A model generated the notes under the pieces. It was given only the letters and a program-made list of their open reading frames with translations. It was not told where the DNA came from and ran no database searches. Made by a program: the position numbers and the translations under genes. Below are positions 29,301-39,980 of a stretch of DNA of 59,460 nucleotides, piece by piece (the stretch's first letter is position 1; every line of letters begins with the position of its first letter). Where the stretch lies: NCBI GenBank assembly GCA_015657535.1, contig JADHZB010000122.1, forward strand, positions 1 through 59,460. Reading direction: 5' to 3'. The DNA is from Nephromyces sp. MM_2019 (taxonomy: Eukaryota > Apicomplexa > Aconoidasida > Nephromycida).

Positions 29301-30827
29301 TTCCGTTTATTTCTATTATAAAAATTAAGCTGTGCTACTTTTTCCATAGCCCACTTAATTCACAATAAACATTTGTTACTGCGGAAAAAAATTAGTTGTG
29401 GGTCACAAATTATCTCTATTCATTAGGAACAAATGCCTCACGAAAATGCATAAGGCTGCGTCAAGCCATCCATATAGTGTAGTCAAATCGGTGGTTCGAA
29501 AGTAGAATCTTAGCCTTTAAATAGATGGTGAAACTATTTGTTTACGCCACTCCTCACGTGCTGAATAGTGGATGCTCTGCATCCCATGGGGGCTGCAACA
29601 GAGTGCCCTGTTGCTGTACCTTCTGCAAGAAGTAGTACGTTCACTCTCACCATAGCTGAAAGGATAGAAAAAACTTGTGGCAAATATTAAAAGTCCTTTT
29701 TTTCATCCTAAAAAGACAACGGTGCAATAATTCATTTTTTCGCTATCAGTGGGTCCGAGAGCTAGGATTTACATGGGAAAACAGAAGCTTCACGAATTGA
29801 GTGACCCATTGAATACCAAGGGTAGACCCAAAAGGTCAAATTAGTCTCACAACACGCGAAATATAGAGCGCATCAGCATTTCAATGAGCTTGAAATTAGT
29901 GCAGTATTATCGAGTTGTCTGGGTGAGCTGCTTAATAGATACTGTAGATATGCGACAAACGGCATATACAAAAACGCATGAGCATATAAAAATACATGTA
30001 AGGCCATCTGCCTCAGGTGAACCCCCTCTTGCCAGTGGTGACATTTCAAGATATGCTAACAATTTATGTACATGTTCAGCGGCATGAAGTGCCGCATCAG
30101 GTGTTTCCTTGGTGTTTTGCCAGATTGAAGCTCTGTTCATTGCCTTCAATTCCTCCTTATATAGCAAATGACCCATCTTGTGATGGTTAACGCATATATG
30201 CTTTAGCTTCGATTCGTCTATAGGGATGGCAGGATAGTTCATAGAGTCAGTTCCCCATGGCACGCGGGTGGGATCGTAAAGGCCATTCGGCAAATCGTCC
30301 TTCCTGCCATACTTTTTTTCGCAGGTGACCACTTCAGCAGAACTTGTGTCCGGTACTTGCTGAGGTGCTACTTTAGTTTCTTCAGTTGTGTATACTCCTG
30401 CTCCATCTTTTAGATGAATTATGGAACACCTTGGGTGAGCAATAGGTTTGGTTACGGTTGTGGCAACTTCCTTATTAGTGGTGGCATTGAACACATCGTT
30501 AGGAGACGTGTTGTCAGTGGCACAGCTCGCTGTTGTGCGTCTTCCTAGGGTGGATGGGTTTGGATGCTTAATGATACGGCTTTTCTTTGGGCCCGTATGC
30601 CTCTTACCAGAATAAAAGCATGGTCCGGGAGTGGTATCAGCCGTATAAAAGCCTTTGTTTTTCTCGTGAGAGGCATTTGTAGGATTAACACTTGGACTTG
30701 ATGCCTGCAATATCTCTGTTCCCCATTGATAGGGAATCAACCTAGTGTCAGTATGGCATCTCTGATACATGTAATAACTACGATATGGGTTGGCAGAACG
30801 AAAGCTTCGCCTTCTCAGCGCCTCCAT
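23325..30827 (-). CDS. Large uncharacterised protein, about 1,130 residues in about 16 exons
   Basis: Exons, nearly all phase-consistent: 30827-29996, 29275-29008, 28333-28263, 27923-27801, 27705-27605, 27285-26908, 26774-26687, 26471-26352, 26120-26075, 25631-25208, 25126-25045 (or to 24942), 24905-24795 (or from 24910), 24732-24637, 24503-24374, 24063-23932 and 23707-23325 (stop TGA). The first exon starts MEALRRRSFRSANPYRSYYM and is a Ser/Thr/Lys-rich, probably disordered 277 residues. A coiled-coil stretch contains REEANKEALEKELIELKKE. A helical exon holds QLIVCLVHMGGSLLALMDS, and later segments include IIELFKKLFISMQKLVS. The last exon contains several cysteines and ends RVPKQNQLG. No signal peptide, no membrane span and no known domain is visible. 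The 24637 to 24503 junction does not match in phase, so one junction there is misplaced or an exon is missing. It starts 330 bp from a divergent secreted-protein gene. Confidence 0.72.
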
Positions 30828-31157
30828 AATGATATTAGTTTATATTAAAATTACGGTGGAACTCCCCCTCTCACGTAACCAGCAGCTACGATAAGCTTGT
30901 GCAGCACTGTTCGTCAAGCTCTAGCATTCACAGTATGCACACATACGTTGCTCATCTATGCAAATAGTGCTCATTTCGTGACAATTTTTCATACGGTTAC
31001 TTATGGTAAACTTAAATAAGTTTATTAGCGGTACGTTTGCTAGCGTTACAAACTCAGTGGGATGAAGGAAAAGATTAAGGATAAGGTACGGATATCCTCA
31101 CTATAATATCATGCCTGCATCCCGTTACGCACAACGCGCATTGCTTTGGCCGAAAAG
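30828..31157. promoter_or_regulatory. 330-bp divergent intergenic (promoter) region
   Basis: This separates the minus-strand start at 30827 from the + strand start at 31158. Both starts are supported by plausible first exons, so the interval should hold both promoters. I see no convincing core promoter motif. Confidence 0.5.
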
Positions 31158-33339
31158 ATGAAGGGCACACAAATGCCATCAATTATATTAATTCTTTTAC
31201 TGGTTACTATAATCGGTGCGCAGAATGCGGAAAATGTGAAATGCTTAGGTAAACAATACGCATTGCATTACGCTGTCAAATGAGCGATGTAAACAACTTT
31301 AAAATCGCTAAAACTCCTAAAATATGCCGGATGTAGCGCTAGACCGTTTTCTCACTTGATTTATTAACCAGCTAGATTTGCCTATATCTGTTCACAAGTT
31401 GTCATGGCCATGTCTTTATACATGTAACTGATATCTTGGAGTATCGTGAGGCTACCTCGCTACAGAATAGTAAGCTACTGACCCAAGCAGACGCCTTTCT
31501 TTCCTGTAGCGCTATATTCTGATAAAAAATGGCAATAAGATACAAAATATACCAGAGCTACCAACGGCTGCATCAGAAAGCTCAAAAGTTTATTTCATTT
31601 AATTTATTAATGGATTTCGAGAATAATGCCTGCGAGACTATCGTCCCGTCGTCTAATTTCTAACCGGAATTGAATGTACTTTTACTGCCGAAAAAGCACC
31701 CCCAGAAAACAACTACCACAAGCAATGGGTAGATGCTCCGCAATCTTCACAGAGCAGGTGCATCTGTGATACAAGGTCCTGGCACCAATATAGCAGGCAC
31801 CATGACTTGATCTCAGGATGCCACGAATTGCATCAAAGGGGCTCCGCATAGGACCGTTTGGATCTTATTGGCGCACTACTCCATATAGCCTAGGTCACCT
31901 TTTTGGATTAGATCATGAATGAACCACATACACCTAACCTAATTCTTCTAGCTCCGTAGGTAGCCCAGCTCTTTTTAATCGATTCCGCCGCATATGCGTG
32001 GTGCTAATACCGAGGCCTATTGGCTTCAAGTAGCGAATATACCCTTGGTACTAGCAGAGCTTGTGCTTCAGGATAGCATGTGTGAAATTTCGGTGATTAA
32101 GAATGGGGCCGGTTACGCAACACCCAGCTACTAATTGTGAACTCACTGCTTGGCATTCAACTGCATCACACGGGTGCGCATCTGCCTTGAGTTCATAGAT
32201 GCCTCGATTAAGGGCTGAGTTTTCTGTAACTTATTAGACTGAAAGCGGAATGCCATGGCAGCCGAATGAATTCAGCAATGCGTTAAATTTAACAAAATTT
32301 ACAACAAAAATCGAACCCATAAGTTGCTCCTAAATCCTTGTCGTTCGTATAGATTTACCAGTCAAAGGGGCATACGAGCTCTCTCATGCTAAATCTTTGC
32401 ATGTGCAACCTAGGTAATACATGAACTCCTGAAGCAAGCGCAAGTTCTGCACTAGGTTAGCAGGCTGGCTACCGCTAGCATAGAGTTTCCCAAATGGAAA
32501 AGTGCTAGCATGCGCAAGCATTCTATTGACACACAATATTTCATACTCTTCAAATAACTGCAGCGTGAACGACAGAGCACTTCATTGCTCACGGTATACC
32601 AATCTGAAAGTAATTTAGGTTTCTCATGAATTCTGGTCAACAGGTGACAGCTGCCACAAATCCCCTTTGCAGTACTTAAGTTGTCTTGTTATAATGATGA
32701 AGGGAATCTGTAAGCCGTCCAATTGCGCCTAAACGAGCTTTGCAGTTAAGCGCAGTACCCTCCCTCGAAGACTCTGCACTATGCTGAATAATCTAATAAT
32801 AAATCGACTGTTTGGAATGCTGCAAGAATCCTCACTACAACTACGTCAACGTGACTCCTTCGCAAATTTTATTTACAAAAATTCGGGCCTCAGCAATTGT
32901 CCTTCAAGTCTAGGAAAACAATTTACGCAGCTACAGTTCGTAGTTTTGTAGCTTACATGCCCCGCTAGCTGCAATTCTAATTTTGCTCAGAATTTTAGCG
33001 CGCTGAGCATTCACATTAAAATTCGGTCAAGGACATCTTTACTGCAGTAGCTGAATGGATTGATTTCATACGGTCTGTAGCATCAAGGTAATGCAGTGCT
33101 GTAGAATTAACGCTATAAACTCCTTTCCAGGTGTCTGGAAGAGGATAGATAAAACGCAACACATCCCTCTATGCCTGTGTTGTTGAGTTCCAACTCTTTC
33201 AAAATTTACTTTGCCGGGTGCTACTTTTTATTTTCATCTCTATCACCGCTTGAATCATGCCTCAAACGAAGCTAAGCAGGGTTCAAAAATGGATTTTCTA
33301 TTGTGACAGGGTAGCGTGCTAACTTGCTCCGTTGATGTG
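31158..33339 (+). CDS. Secreted or ectodomain protein, partial exon model
   Basis: The first exon, 31158-31248, encodes a clear signal peptide, MKGTQMPSIILILLLVTIIG, then AQNAENVKC, with donor GTAAAC in phase 1. Downstream + strand exons with good signals are 32238-32322, 32353-32402, 32644-32679, 32746-32939, 32991-33025, 33131-33176 and 33310-33339. The pairs 32238-32322/32353-32402, 32644-32679/32746-32939 and 32746-32939/32991-33025 are each phase-consistent. Segments include MPWQPNEFSNALNLTKFTTK, VKGAYELSHAKSLH and LCTMLNNLIINRLFGMLQ, with scattered Cys and Trp as in an extracellular domain. Another candidate at 31706-31850 (RCICDTRSWHQYS) joins exon 1 in phase but runs into a stop. I cannot link everything and recognise no domain. 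The gene must end before the next signal peptide at 33620. Confidence 0.5.
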
Positions 33340-33619
33340 GTACGTACACGTACATACACTGCCTCTGACAAAAAGCTCTTGACCAGAGCGTTTATTTTAC
33401 ATTTTCTAAAGTTTATGGAGTACTTTATACATTTTTATGACTTTTACGGTTAGGCTGCGATTGGGAAGCATTAGCTACCACAAAATGGTATCATGGAGGC
33501 TTCTACCAGAATATAAGGCGCATTTAGTTTTTGCAGAGAACCATTCAAGCATTGACTGTAATATTGCAAAATCCTACTGCAGTTCATGTCATGTGCCGCA
33601 CGACCCACATGTCCCCGCA

Positions 33620-35693
33620 ATGCCCTTCCGTAGTAAGAAAAAAGGGGGACTGACGCTGCCACGCTATGCATGGCAATGCAGCTTCCTACTGCTCACAATT
33701 GCTACCATTGCACAAGCCACTACATTTATCAACCTTGCCTCATCGCTTTCTGGTATAGCGTCCGGGCTGGGACAGGGCTTGCAAGGAGGCCAGCTTGCTG
33801 AATCCCTAGCACCGCAGCTAAATCCTCAGCAACAGGCAATGTTACAGCAGCAACTTTTAGCACGGCAGAAGCTGCAGGCTGCTGCGAATAATCCCCTCCC
33901 GCCACCGAGCATTGATACCGGTTAGTAGGGAAGCTTACCATGTGGGCGGGAGGTCCAGCGTTCGACTTATCCATATCTAGAACGGAATATACCATTCAGT
34001 CGTTGCTTCCTCTAGGCATGTTGTTAATAAGCAATGGTAATATGAAAAGATTTTTTCATCCCTTCAGAAAAGGCCGAAAAGCTGAACTCACGGCAGGAAA
34101 TGCTGAGCAAGCAATTAAAGGATGAGTTGGAGCGGGCTGAATATGTTAAGTCTGTTGTGGAGGCTATACACGATCAGGGTGAGCCTTGGCTGCAAGCACA
34201 TTAGACTTGACTCTATTACACCGTGATGCTGAGAATATCGCATTCCGTAATTCCCGTGATTCTCGCTGCCTTGCACTCTACCCTTCTAAATATAATATTC
34301 ATCAGAGAAGTTCAAGAAACAGATGCACGAGGCTGTAACGGATGAAACAAAAAAATCTTCATCAGCCGTACTGGATAGCCTTACAAACGCAGCAAGTCCC
34401 ATCACAGGTAGGCTTACATAAGGGGTATGGGAATCTCTGCATTTTCAGAGGAAAACAGCACGAAAGGGATCAACGGTTTCCTGCGTTCGTAAAGCTGCAC
34501 CATGGAGAATGCATGAGTAATTTTCAATAAGGCATCATTGTGGCTGCAGATGCCCTGCGATGCATTCTAAAAATAGCGAGCCAGAAACAAATAATTGCTT
34601 CGTTGCTGTACCACACCTAAGAATGGCACACAAGGTTCAGCCATGGAGATATTTATCCTTGCATTGAATGTCACAGGCCCAAAGAATGCCATTTCTAGGG
34701 AAATGGAAGCACCCATTATTAACGTAGAGATTCCTCCGCTACTCCCTAAAAGAGACATCGAAGTTTGCCCATGAAATATAAATGCTCAGTATCAGCTGCA
34801 ATACCTTACATGCATGTTGCAATGTGCAATATTCTAGATAGAGCATGAGAGTGAGTGCCTGCTCCAAAGACTAGGGGATGAGAACAGCCCAGCTATGAAA
34901 GCAGCCAGGGAGTACGAGCTTCAAAAGCTTAGCAAAATACAGGTTTTCATATGTTACCCATATGCACAATGGCAACAAAGCTTCTACCGAAAAAAATACG
35001 AGAATCCCTCAATTTACACAACAGGGTGGCGGCGCAGACGAGGTTAAGCAAGCTATTAAAGACACTAAGGCGCTCCTAGAAAAAAAAAAAAAAGAACGAG
35101 ACTCTATATATAAGAAGTTAGAGGGCTACATTAATGGATTGATGGTGCCTCGTGGAGTTTGAACATTGCTAAGCTTATTTTCCTTTTAGTATATTTTTTA
35201 AATGCAGTTACCATAAATATAATCTCTGTACTCTGTCTCCTTTGAACGTAATATCTTAGTTGAATCGAAGCCTTTATAATATTTATAGGCTTAAGCAAAA
35301 GCGAGGAACGTTGGCAAAAACACGATCCAATGCTGTTAAAGCAGACATGATGTTTGAAAGCAAAGGTGAGCGTATCTCCAGCCCAAAAAAACACAATCAA
35401 ATCGCACAACGCATAATGCCTACAAAATATTCCATTCTCTTCATCTAAAACGGCTTATGACAGATCTACAAGACAGGGACGAAGAAATTAGCAGGCTCAT
35501 TACAAAACTGCAAAAACTGAAGAAAAAGGAATTATTCTTCGCAAAGAAGGTAAAATCGAACTCATATGCACTCCAAAGGTTACAAGTAGGGTCGAAAAAT
35601 AAGTCTTTGCATCAGGCACATAGCGCACGTAACTCAGAAAACGATTCAGAATCAGAAGAAAATGACGAAGAGGAAGCAGAAGATGAACAATAG
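33620..35693 (+). CDS. Secretory-pathway coiled-coil protein, about ten exons
   Basis: Exons: 33620-33920, 34068-34178, 34306-34407, 34449-34488, about 34550-34607, 34622-34762, 34838-34942, 35025-35144, 35260-35365 and 35464-35693 (stop TAG). Residues 1 to about 35 (MPFRSKKKGG, then a hydrophobic core with SFLLLTIATIAQA) look like a signal peptide or N-terminal anchor. A Gly/Leu then Gln-rich segment follows (QLNPQQQAMLQQQLLARQKL). The rest is charged coiled coil (EKLNSRQEMLSKQLKDELER; DTKALLEKKKKERDSIYKK) ending in an acidic tail, ENDEEEAEDEQ. No known domain is seen; a structural or granule-type secretory protein is only a guess. All junctions are phase-consistent except at 34607/34622. 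There only a 14- or 20-nt GT-AG gap restores the frame, so an assembly indel or a wrong exon is possible. Confidence 0.7.
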
Positions 35694-35999
35694 CCTAGAA
35701 ACTAGTAGCACCGATTATTGATGCATTAGGATATCGTCCTGTAGGATGGGCCAGTATATACGTGAAGAAGCAGCAAATTTTATGAGCAGCCTAGCGAAAT
35801 ACCATATAAAATTCACGCGAAATTTTTGCCAGCACGCTGCTACACGTGGTAGATAGGCACGCTCAATTTGTGAATCCATCATAACTCAGCATTTCTAAAA
35901 GCTCGCTGCAGCAATCTAGCAGGATGAAACTTTGAACAGACAAAAACTTGGTGTCTGGCTTATGGGATGACGCACATACAAAGCAGCAGCATCTAGCAC

Positions 36000-36005
36000 A
36001 ATAAA
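36000..36005 (+). terminator. Candidate polyadenylation signal
   Basis: AATAAA about 310 nt after the stop at 35693 and about 50 nt before the next supported + strand exon. Confidence 0.3.
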
Positions 36006-36055
36006 CAGTTAACCAACAAGCTTAGCAAGTCACTCCCCCCCTAGAAACCTATCAG

Positions 36056-37987
36056 GTCAAGTCTTCAAAAGGAAAGTGTCACCGAGTAGAGTCCGCTGGT
36101 TAAACGCGATAGCAATACGTGAACATTTGAAGAACATGAAAATTAAGTTTAAAAACCCTTTTATCGAATATATTGCGTTGATCACTTTTAGTTGAAGCCT
36201 AATTTTAGTCGGCACAATGCCACACTTTGAGATCGCTACAATTACACAACACTGCAAACAGATTACACAAGCCGAAAAAGTAGGAGTTATTAGCAATTCA
36301 TGGGATAACTAGCACAACCAGTTGCCGCGCTAATACCAACTATTAACGATAGGAGATATTAAATGCAAGAAAACTAAAAAAAGAAGGCGAGTAAAAGGTA
36401 GAAGATAAAGGGGATAAAACGAAGGCCATGAGCTTTTTGCAACAAAAAAAATAATAGAGAAGCTAAAGATAATCAGAGTAAACAAAAAATCCATGCACAC
36501 ATGAATAGATTAAAACGATGAGCTACAGGGAACTACTTCAGGAATACTTGCTTGTATAGCAAACAACGGGTAAGATCTCCTCATAGTCAAAAGAATGATA
36601 AAAAGAATTAACCCTCAAATTTTTTTATTTCAGCAGTTTTAGCGAGTTACCTAGTACAGAGAGACCAGCATGGTTTACACTACAGACAAAAACAAATATG
36701 TTCATCATTTCGGGCATAACAAAATAAAAAAGAAACAAAGGGTTGACGGCATATCGTTATAGTTTTGAGCTGACTAGGGTTCAAGGGGTACAGCAAGTGT
36801 ATTTATTTTGAGATTAACCTATGATAGCGCACTTCTATTACGATATAAAATAAGTATGCATATCTGTGCAGCAGAGTAATATAGTCAACCCATTGAGTAT
36901 CGCAAAGAAACAAAACAGGAAAGCTACGAACATGACCTTATTTTAAAAAGCCTGCATGCCATATATGCAAACAAATTTTTTACAATGGGTTCTTTGCTTC
37001 GAATATCATATTGGGACCGAAAAGATTGGGATAAGTCGACTTCTGGAGATACCATCACCAGCAACAATAGTGCCTGTTGATTTGCATAGCCTGCACGGAA
37101 GAAACAGATCAGTGTTAAATGATGCTGCACTAGACACCTTAAATATATTTAAAGGATGCATACTTAGCAAGCTTATACTATTAGGAGTATGAAACGTATT
37201 ATTGAGGTAAGCCTAAAAGCATATCAAAAAATTCTAACATCAACTAACTATAATTATAAAGGGTTAAAAGTACTGATGATGCAGGATCGCTTACCAGAGA
37301 CTGCGGATAGACGCATCAAGAAGTTGAACTCCTTCTAGATCTTCTTCACAAAGCTGCGGTAAAAAAAGCAAGGCAAGCTGAATAGAACATCTCTATGCTT
37401 ACAGCCCACAAACTCATTGCTACGTAGAGTTAAATGAAGCTACGAAATGAAACTGCCTATAGCCCAATTAAAAAAACTTATTCAGGTGAGCTACAGCATG
37501 GTAAAAATACGCCTCGCAGCAAAGCAGACACTAAGCATAGTAGCTTACTAATAATGCTAGTAAGTCGTAAACACCGGGTCTAAAAAATCATGTGCATAAA
37601 AAAAGCTTACTGAAAAACAAGGAGCAAACTTATTCACCAGTTCCATACTACACACAAATTCAGAGTGGATAGCTAGACGAAGAAAATAAACTAAAAAGGC
37701 AAAATAACGATTTACAAGCGAAAGTGATGCCAAAAAAGACTACTACAATTTTTAATTTCCTAGTAACTTCATAGAATACAAAAATACAAATGTACTTTAC
37801 TAAAGATGAAAGCAATGCATCATGGAATAAAAGAATAAAATATTCTACAGCACATCTTCCCAAAAAATTTCGCTTCATTCCACAACAATCAAGCGCTCCC
37901 TCTCATCATCAAAGTGGGACTACTTGTTGCAAGCACAATAGGATTTACATACCAGAGACTAGGAATAGGCTAGATGTTGTGTGTTAG
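36056..37987 (+). CDS. Uncharacterised coiled-coil protein, partial exon model
   Basis: Supported exons: 36056-36190, 36985-37069, 37113-37186, 37311-37358, 37405-37423 (19 nt), 37486-37539, 37673-37723 and the terminal exon 37775-37987. From 36985 to 37539 all join in phase, and 37673-37723 joins 37775 in phase. The first is basic (QVFKRKVSPSRVRW). The one at 36985 begins with ATG (MGSLLRISYWDRKDWDKS) and could be the true start. Later pieces are helical or coiled coil: THQEVELLLDLLHKAA and LDEENKLKRQNNDLQAK. The C-terminal 70 residues are basic, with a CC pair, ending RNRLDVVC. The links 36190 to 36985 and 37539 to 37673 are unresolved. No family is recognised. An AATAAA at 38009 follows 22 nt after the stop. 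Confidence 0.55.
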
Positions 37988-38008
37988 CTGTTATAGAAAT
38001 CTTACTTA

Positions 38009-38014
38009 AATAAA
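38009..38014 (+). terminator. Candidate polyadenylation signal of the 36.0-38.0 kb gene
   Basis: AATAAA 22 nt after the stop at 37987 and 42 nt before the stop codon of the convergent minus-strand gene. The two 3' UTRs therefore probably overlap. Confidence 0.45.
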
Positions 38015-38055
38015 ACCATATAGTAAATTCGCTGTACTGTGCTTCCCAAACCAAC

Positions 38056-39363
38056 TCATAAAGAATTAAAAAGTTTGTTTTTGCTGACCCTGAACAATCG
38101 AACAGTCTGGCAAGAGCAAGAGTAGCGGTTTAATTCGCTGGTGTTGTGCAGGTAAGTGCCCTGGCTTAAACCGTGAATACCACTTCCTCCACCATCCAGC
38201 AAACCGTTCATTCCAATAGGAAACATTAAATCTCCCCAAGCCTTTGAATCATCAGGTAAGTATATAAAAATGCACGCTAAAGACCCAGAACTAAAGGATA
38301 CAAATGCACTCCGGTAATTTGGACAGATGCAGGCGGAGATGCAACTGTGATGAGGGTACACAGTAGGAACCTCCTTATAAAAGTCCTTTACGAGCATCAA
38401 TTCAGAACTGGAAAAGTTCCAGACAAGCAGCTGCCGCGTAGAGCAAGCGACAACATACGTAAGTACTTCAGCGAGATGCACCGATAAAATAGCGCACTTT
38501 GGTCCCACAAAGGTTTTGATCAAGCCTTTAGATTCTAGCTTAAAGATAGCAACATTGACAACAGAATTTTCTTCCATTGATGAATTGACAGAACCGCTAC
38601 TTGTTTGAGGCAGGTCAGTAACTTTACTTAGTATCATACCTCTTTTATAACCCACAACAACGTACTTCTTGGAGGAACAAAAGCTTAGAGCGTTTACGCC
38701 AGCTGAATCCTTCCAACTGCCCGCATTGAAATGATCAACCCTGCCAACATCTGAATCGCCCCCCTGTTCAAAAGCTCTATTCGTGCTATCATCTCCATCC
38801 AGAGAATAAGTCAAAGCTACCTTTCCTGTCTCTATAAAAAAGGATTGTACTTTTCCGTTGTCATATCCACATATGATAGTGTTATTAAGAGGACAAATTA
38901 TTGCGCTTGCCGGGATTTGAGGAAAAAAATCCACAGTTGTGCCAGTGTCATATGCTGGGTTAGCAGATTCTTTTTCAGAGACGCCAGACACCTCTGGAAG
39001 CTCTTTCAGCAGCACAAGATTCGTGGCATCGTAGATCCTTACTCTACCATCGGAGCATCCAGTGATAACGCAAGTACCAAGACAACACTTATTTACAAAA
39101 TCGCAGCATAAAATTTTGAAAGGAACAGTAGCAAGGCTGCGTTGCTTGCTAGGTGCTGGTACAACCACTGAGTACTGCAGGTTGCCATTTTTGGCATTAA
39201 AATTCTCTATGCGATTCGCAGTCACAATAATGATTCCAGACCAGGGGGCCTGGCACACATCATAGAACGCACCAATTACAGGAGGACGTTCTATCAAGGG
39301 TATTTTTCTGTTGGCGGAAACTCGGGAAATTGGCTTGAAAGTCGTCGCCTGCTGGTTTCCCAT
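38056..39363 (-). CDS. Intronless WD40-like beta-propeller protein
   Basis: A single open frame of 435 residues from the first ATG at 39363, the only long uninterrupted gene in the window. Repeating blades are visible by their GH/WD-like endings: GTCVITGCSDGRVRIYD with TNLVLLKELPE, then NNTIICGYDNGKVQSFFIE, then KYVVVGYKRGMILSKV, then TYVVACSTRQLLVWNFSSS and AFVSFSSGSLACIFIYLP. Spacing suits a seven-blade propeller with degenerate blades, which would act as a binding scaffold; partners are unknown. The N-terminus MGNQQATT fits an N-myristoylation pattern (Gly2, small residue at position 6). The frame stays open 12 nt upstream of the ATG without another ATG. It is convergent with the + strand gene ending at 37987. 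I cannot assign it to a named family. Confidence 0.82.
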   Translation of the reverse strand: MGNQQATTFKPISRVSANRKIPLIERPPVIGAFYDVCQAPWSGIIIVTANRIENFNAKNGNLQYSVVVPAPSKQRSLATVPFKILCCDFVNKCCLGTCVITGCSDGRVRIYDATNLVLLKELPEVSGVSEKESANPAYDTGTTVDFFPQIPASAIICPLNNTIICGYDNGKVQSFFIETGKVALTYSLDGDDSTNRAFEQGGDSDVGRVDHFNAGSWKDSAGVNALSFCSSKKYVVVGYKRGMILSKVTDLPQTSSGSVNSSMEENSVVNVAIFKLESKGLIKTFVGPKCAILSVHLAEVLTYVVACSTRQLLVWNFSSSELMLVKDFYKEVPTVYPHHSCISACICPNYRSAFVSFSSGSLACIFIYLPDDSKAWGDLMFPIGMNGLLDGGGSGIHGLSQGTYLHNTSELNRYSCSCQTVRLFRVSKNKLFNSL

Positions 39364-39729
39364 TGATTGGAACACTGCCTCCTTCGTGGAAGCAGCGTGT
39401 TACTCTAAGTACAATCTTCTTTGTTTTCCAGTGAGCTCTCTCTTGCCAAAAGTTATTCCGCTACTTCAGTGCAGTATTAAAGTACTACAGCTTGGACATA
39501 ACTTAAGCCTATACAGCGGTAAGAAATAAATCTAAAACAGTTTTGGGCTTTTTTCCCAATAGACCATCGTAAAAACTATTTCCAGTCGAAAATGAAGCAC
39601 GAAGAGGTGAAATCATTTGCTAGTATTCAGTAACTAAGAAGTATATAAAATCAACTTAATTTTTCAACTGTATTTATTTTAAGTAGTAAAAAAGTAAAGG
39701 GTAGCGCAAAAACTGCTTGGAAATGGTGC

Positions 39730-39735
39730 TTTATT
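39730..39735 (-). terminator. Candidate polyadenylation signal of the 43.4-40.0 kb gene
   Basis: AATAAA on the minus strand about 250 nt past the stop at 39981 and upstream of the next minus-strand start at 39363. Confidence 0.45.
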
Positions 39736-39980
39736 CGGAAGAAAAATACGGGAAACACCATCTTCGTACTTAGGAAAGCCTTACAATAGCAAAAATGTTC
39801 AGGGATCATGAAGTAGAAAACTCTTAAAATTCGGGTTGAAAAGTATGTGAAAGTGTCAGGAGTAAAAAACTTGTAATCGCATGATCCAAAAATTTTTTTT
39901 GCACTAGTGGGTTATAGTCGAATGATGCGATATGCGACATTCGCGGGGACACCAATTATGGGGAAAATAATGAAACAGTT

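Noticed and set aside
29455..29515. Possible tRNA gene around a GGTTCGAAA motif
   Set aside because: The B-box-like sequence is incomplete, and I cannot fold an acceptor or anticodon stem around it.
32464..32557. Open stretch with EFPKWKSASMRKHS as an exon of the secreted-protein gene
   Set aside because: It looks coding, but its acceptor would need an 8-nt intron from the preceding piece and it ends in a stop. It cannot be placed in the model.
39311..39529. 72-codon + strand open frame
   Set aside because: It is a shadow of the 5' end of the WD-like gene on the opposite strand.
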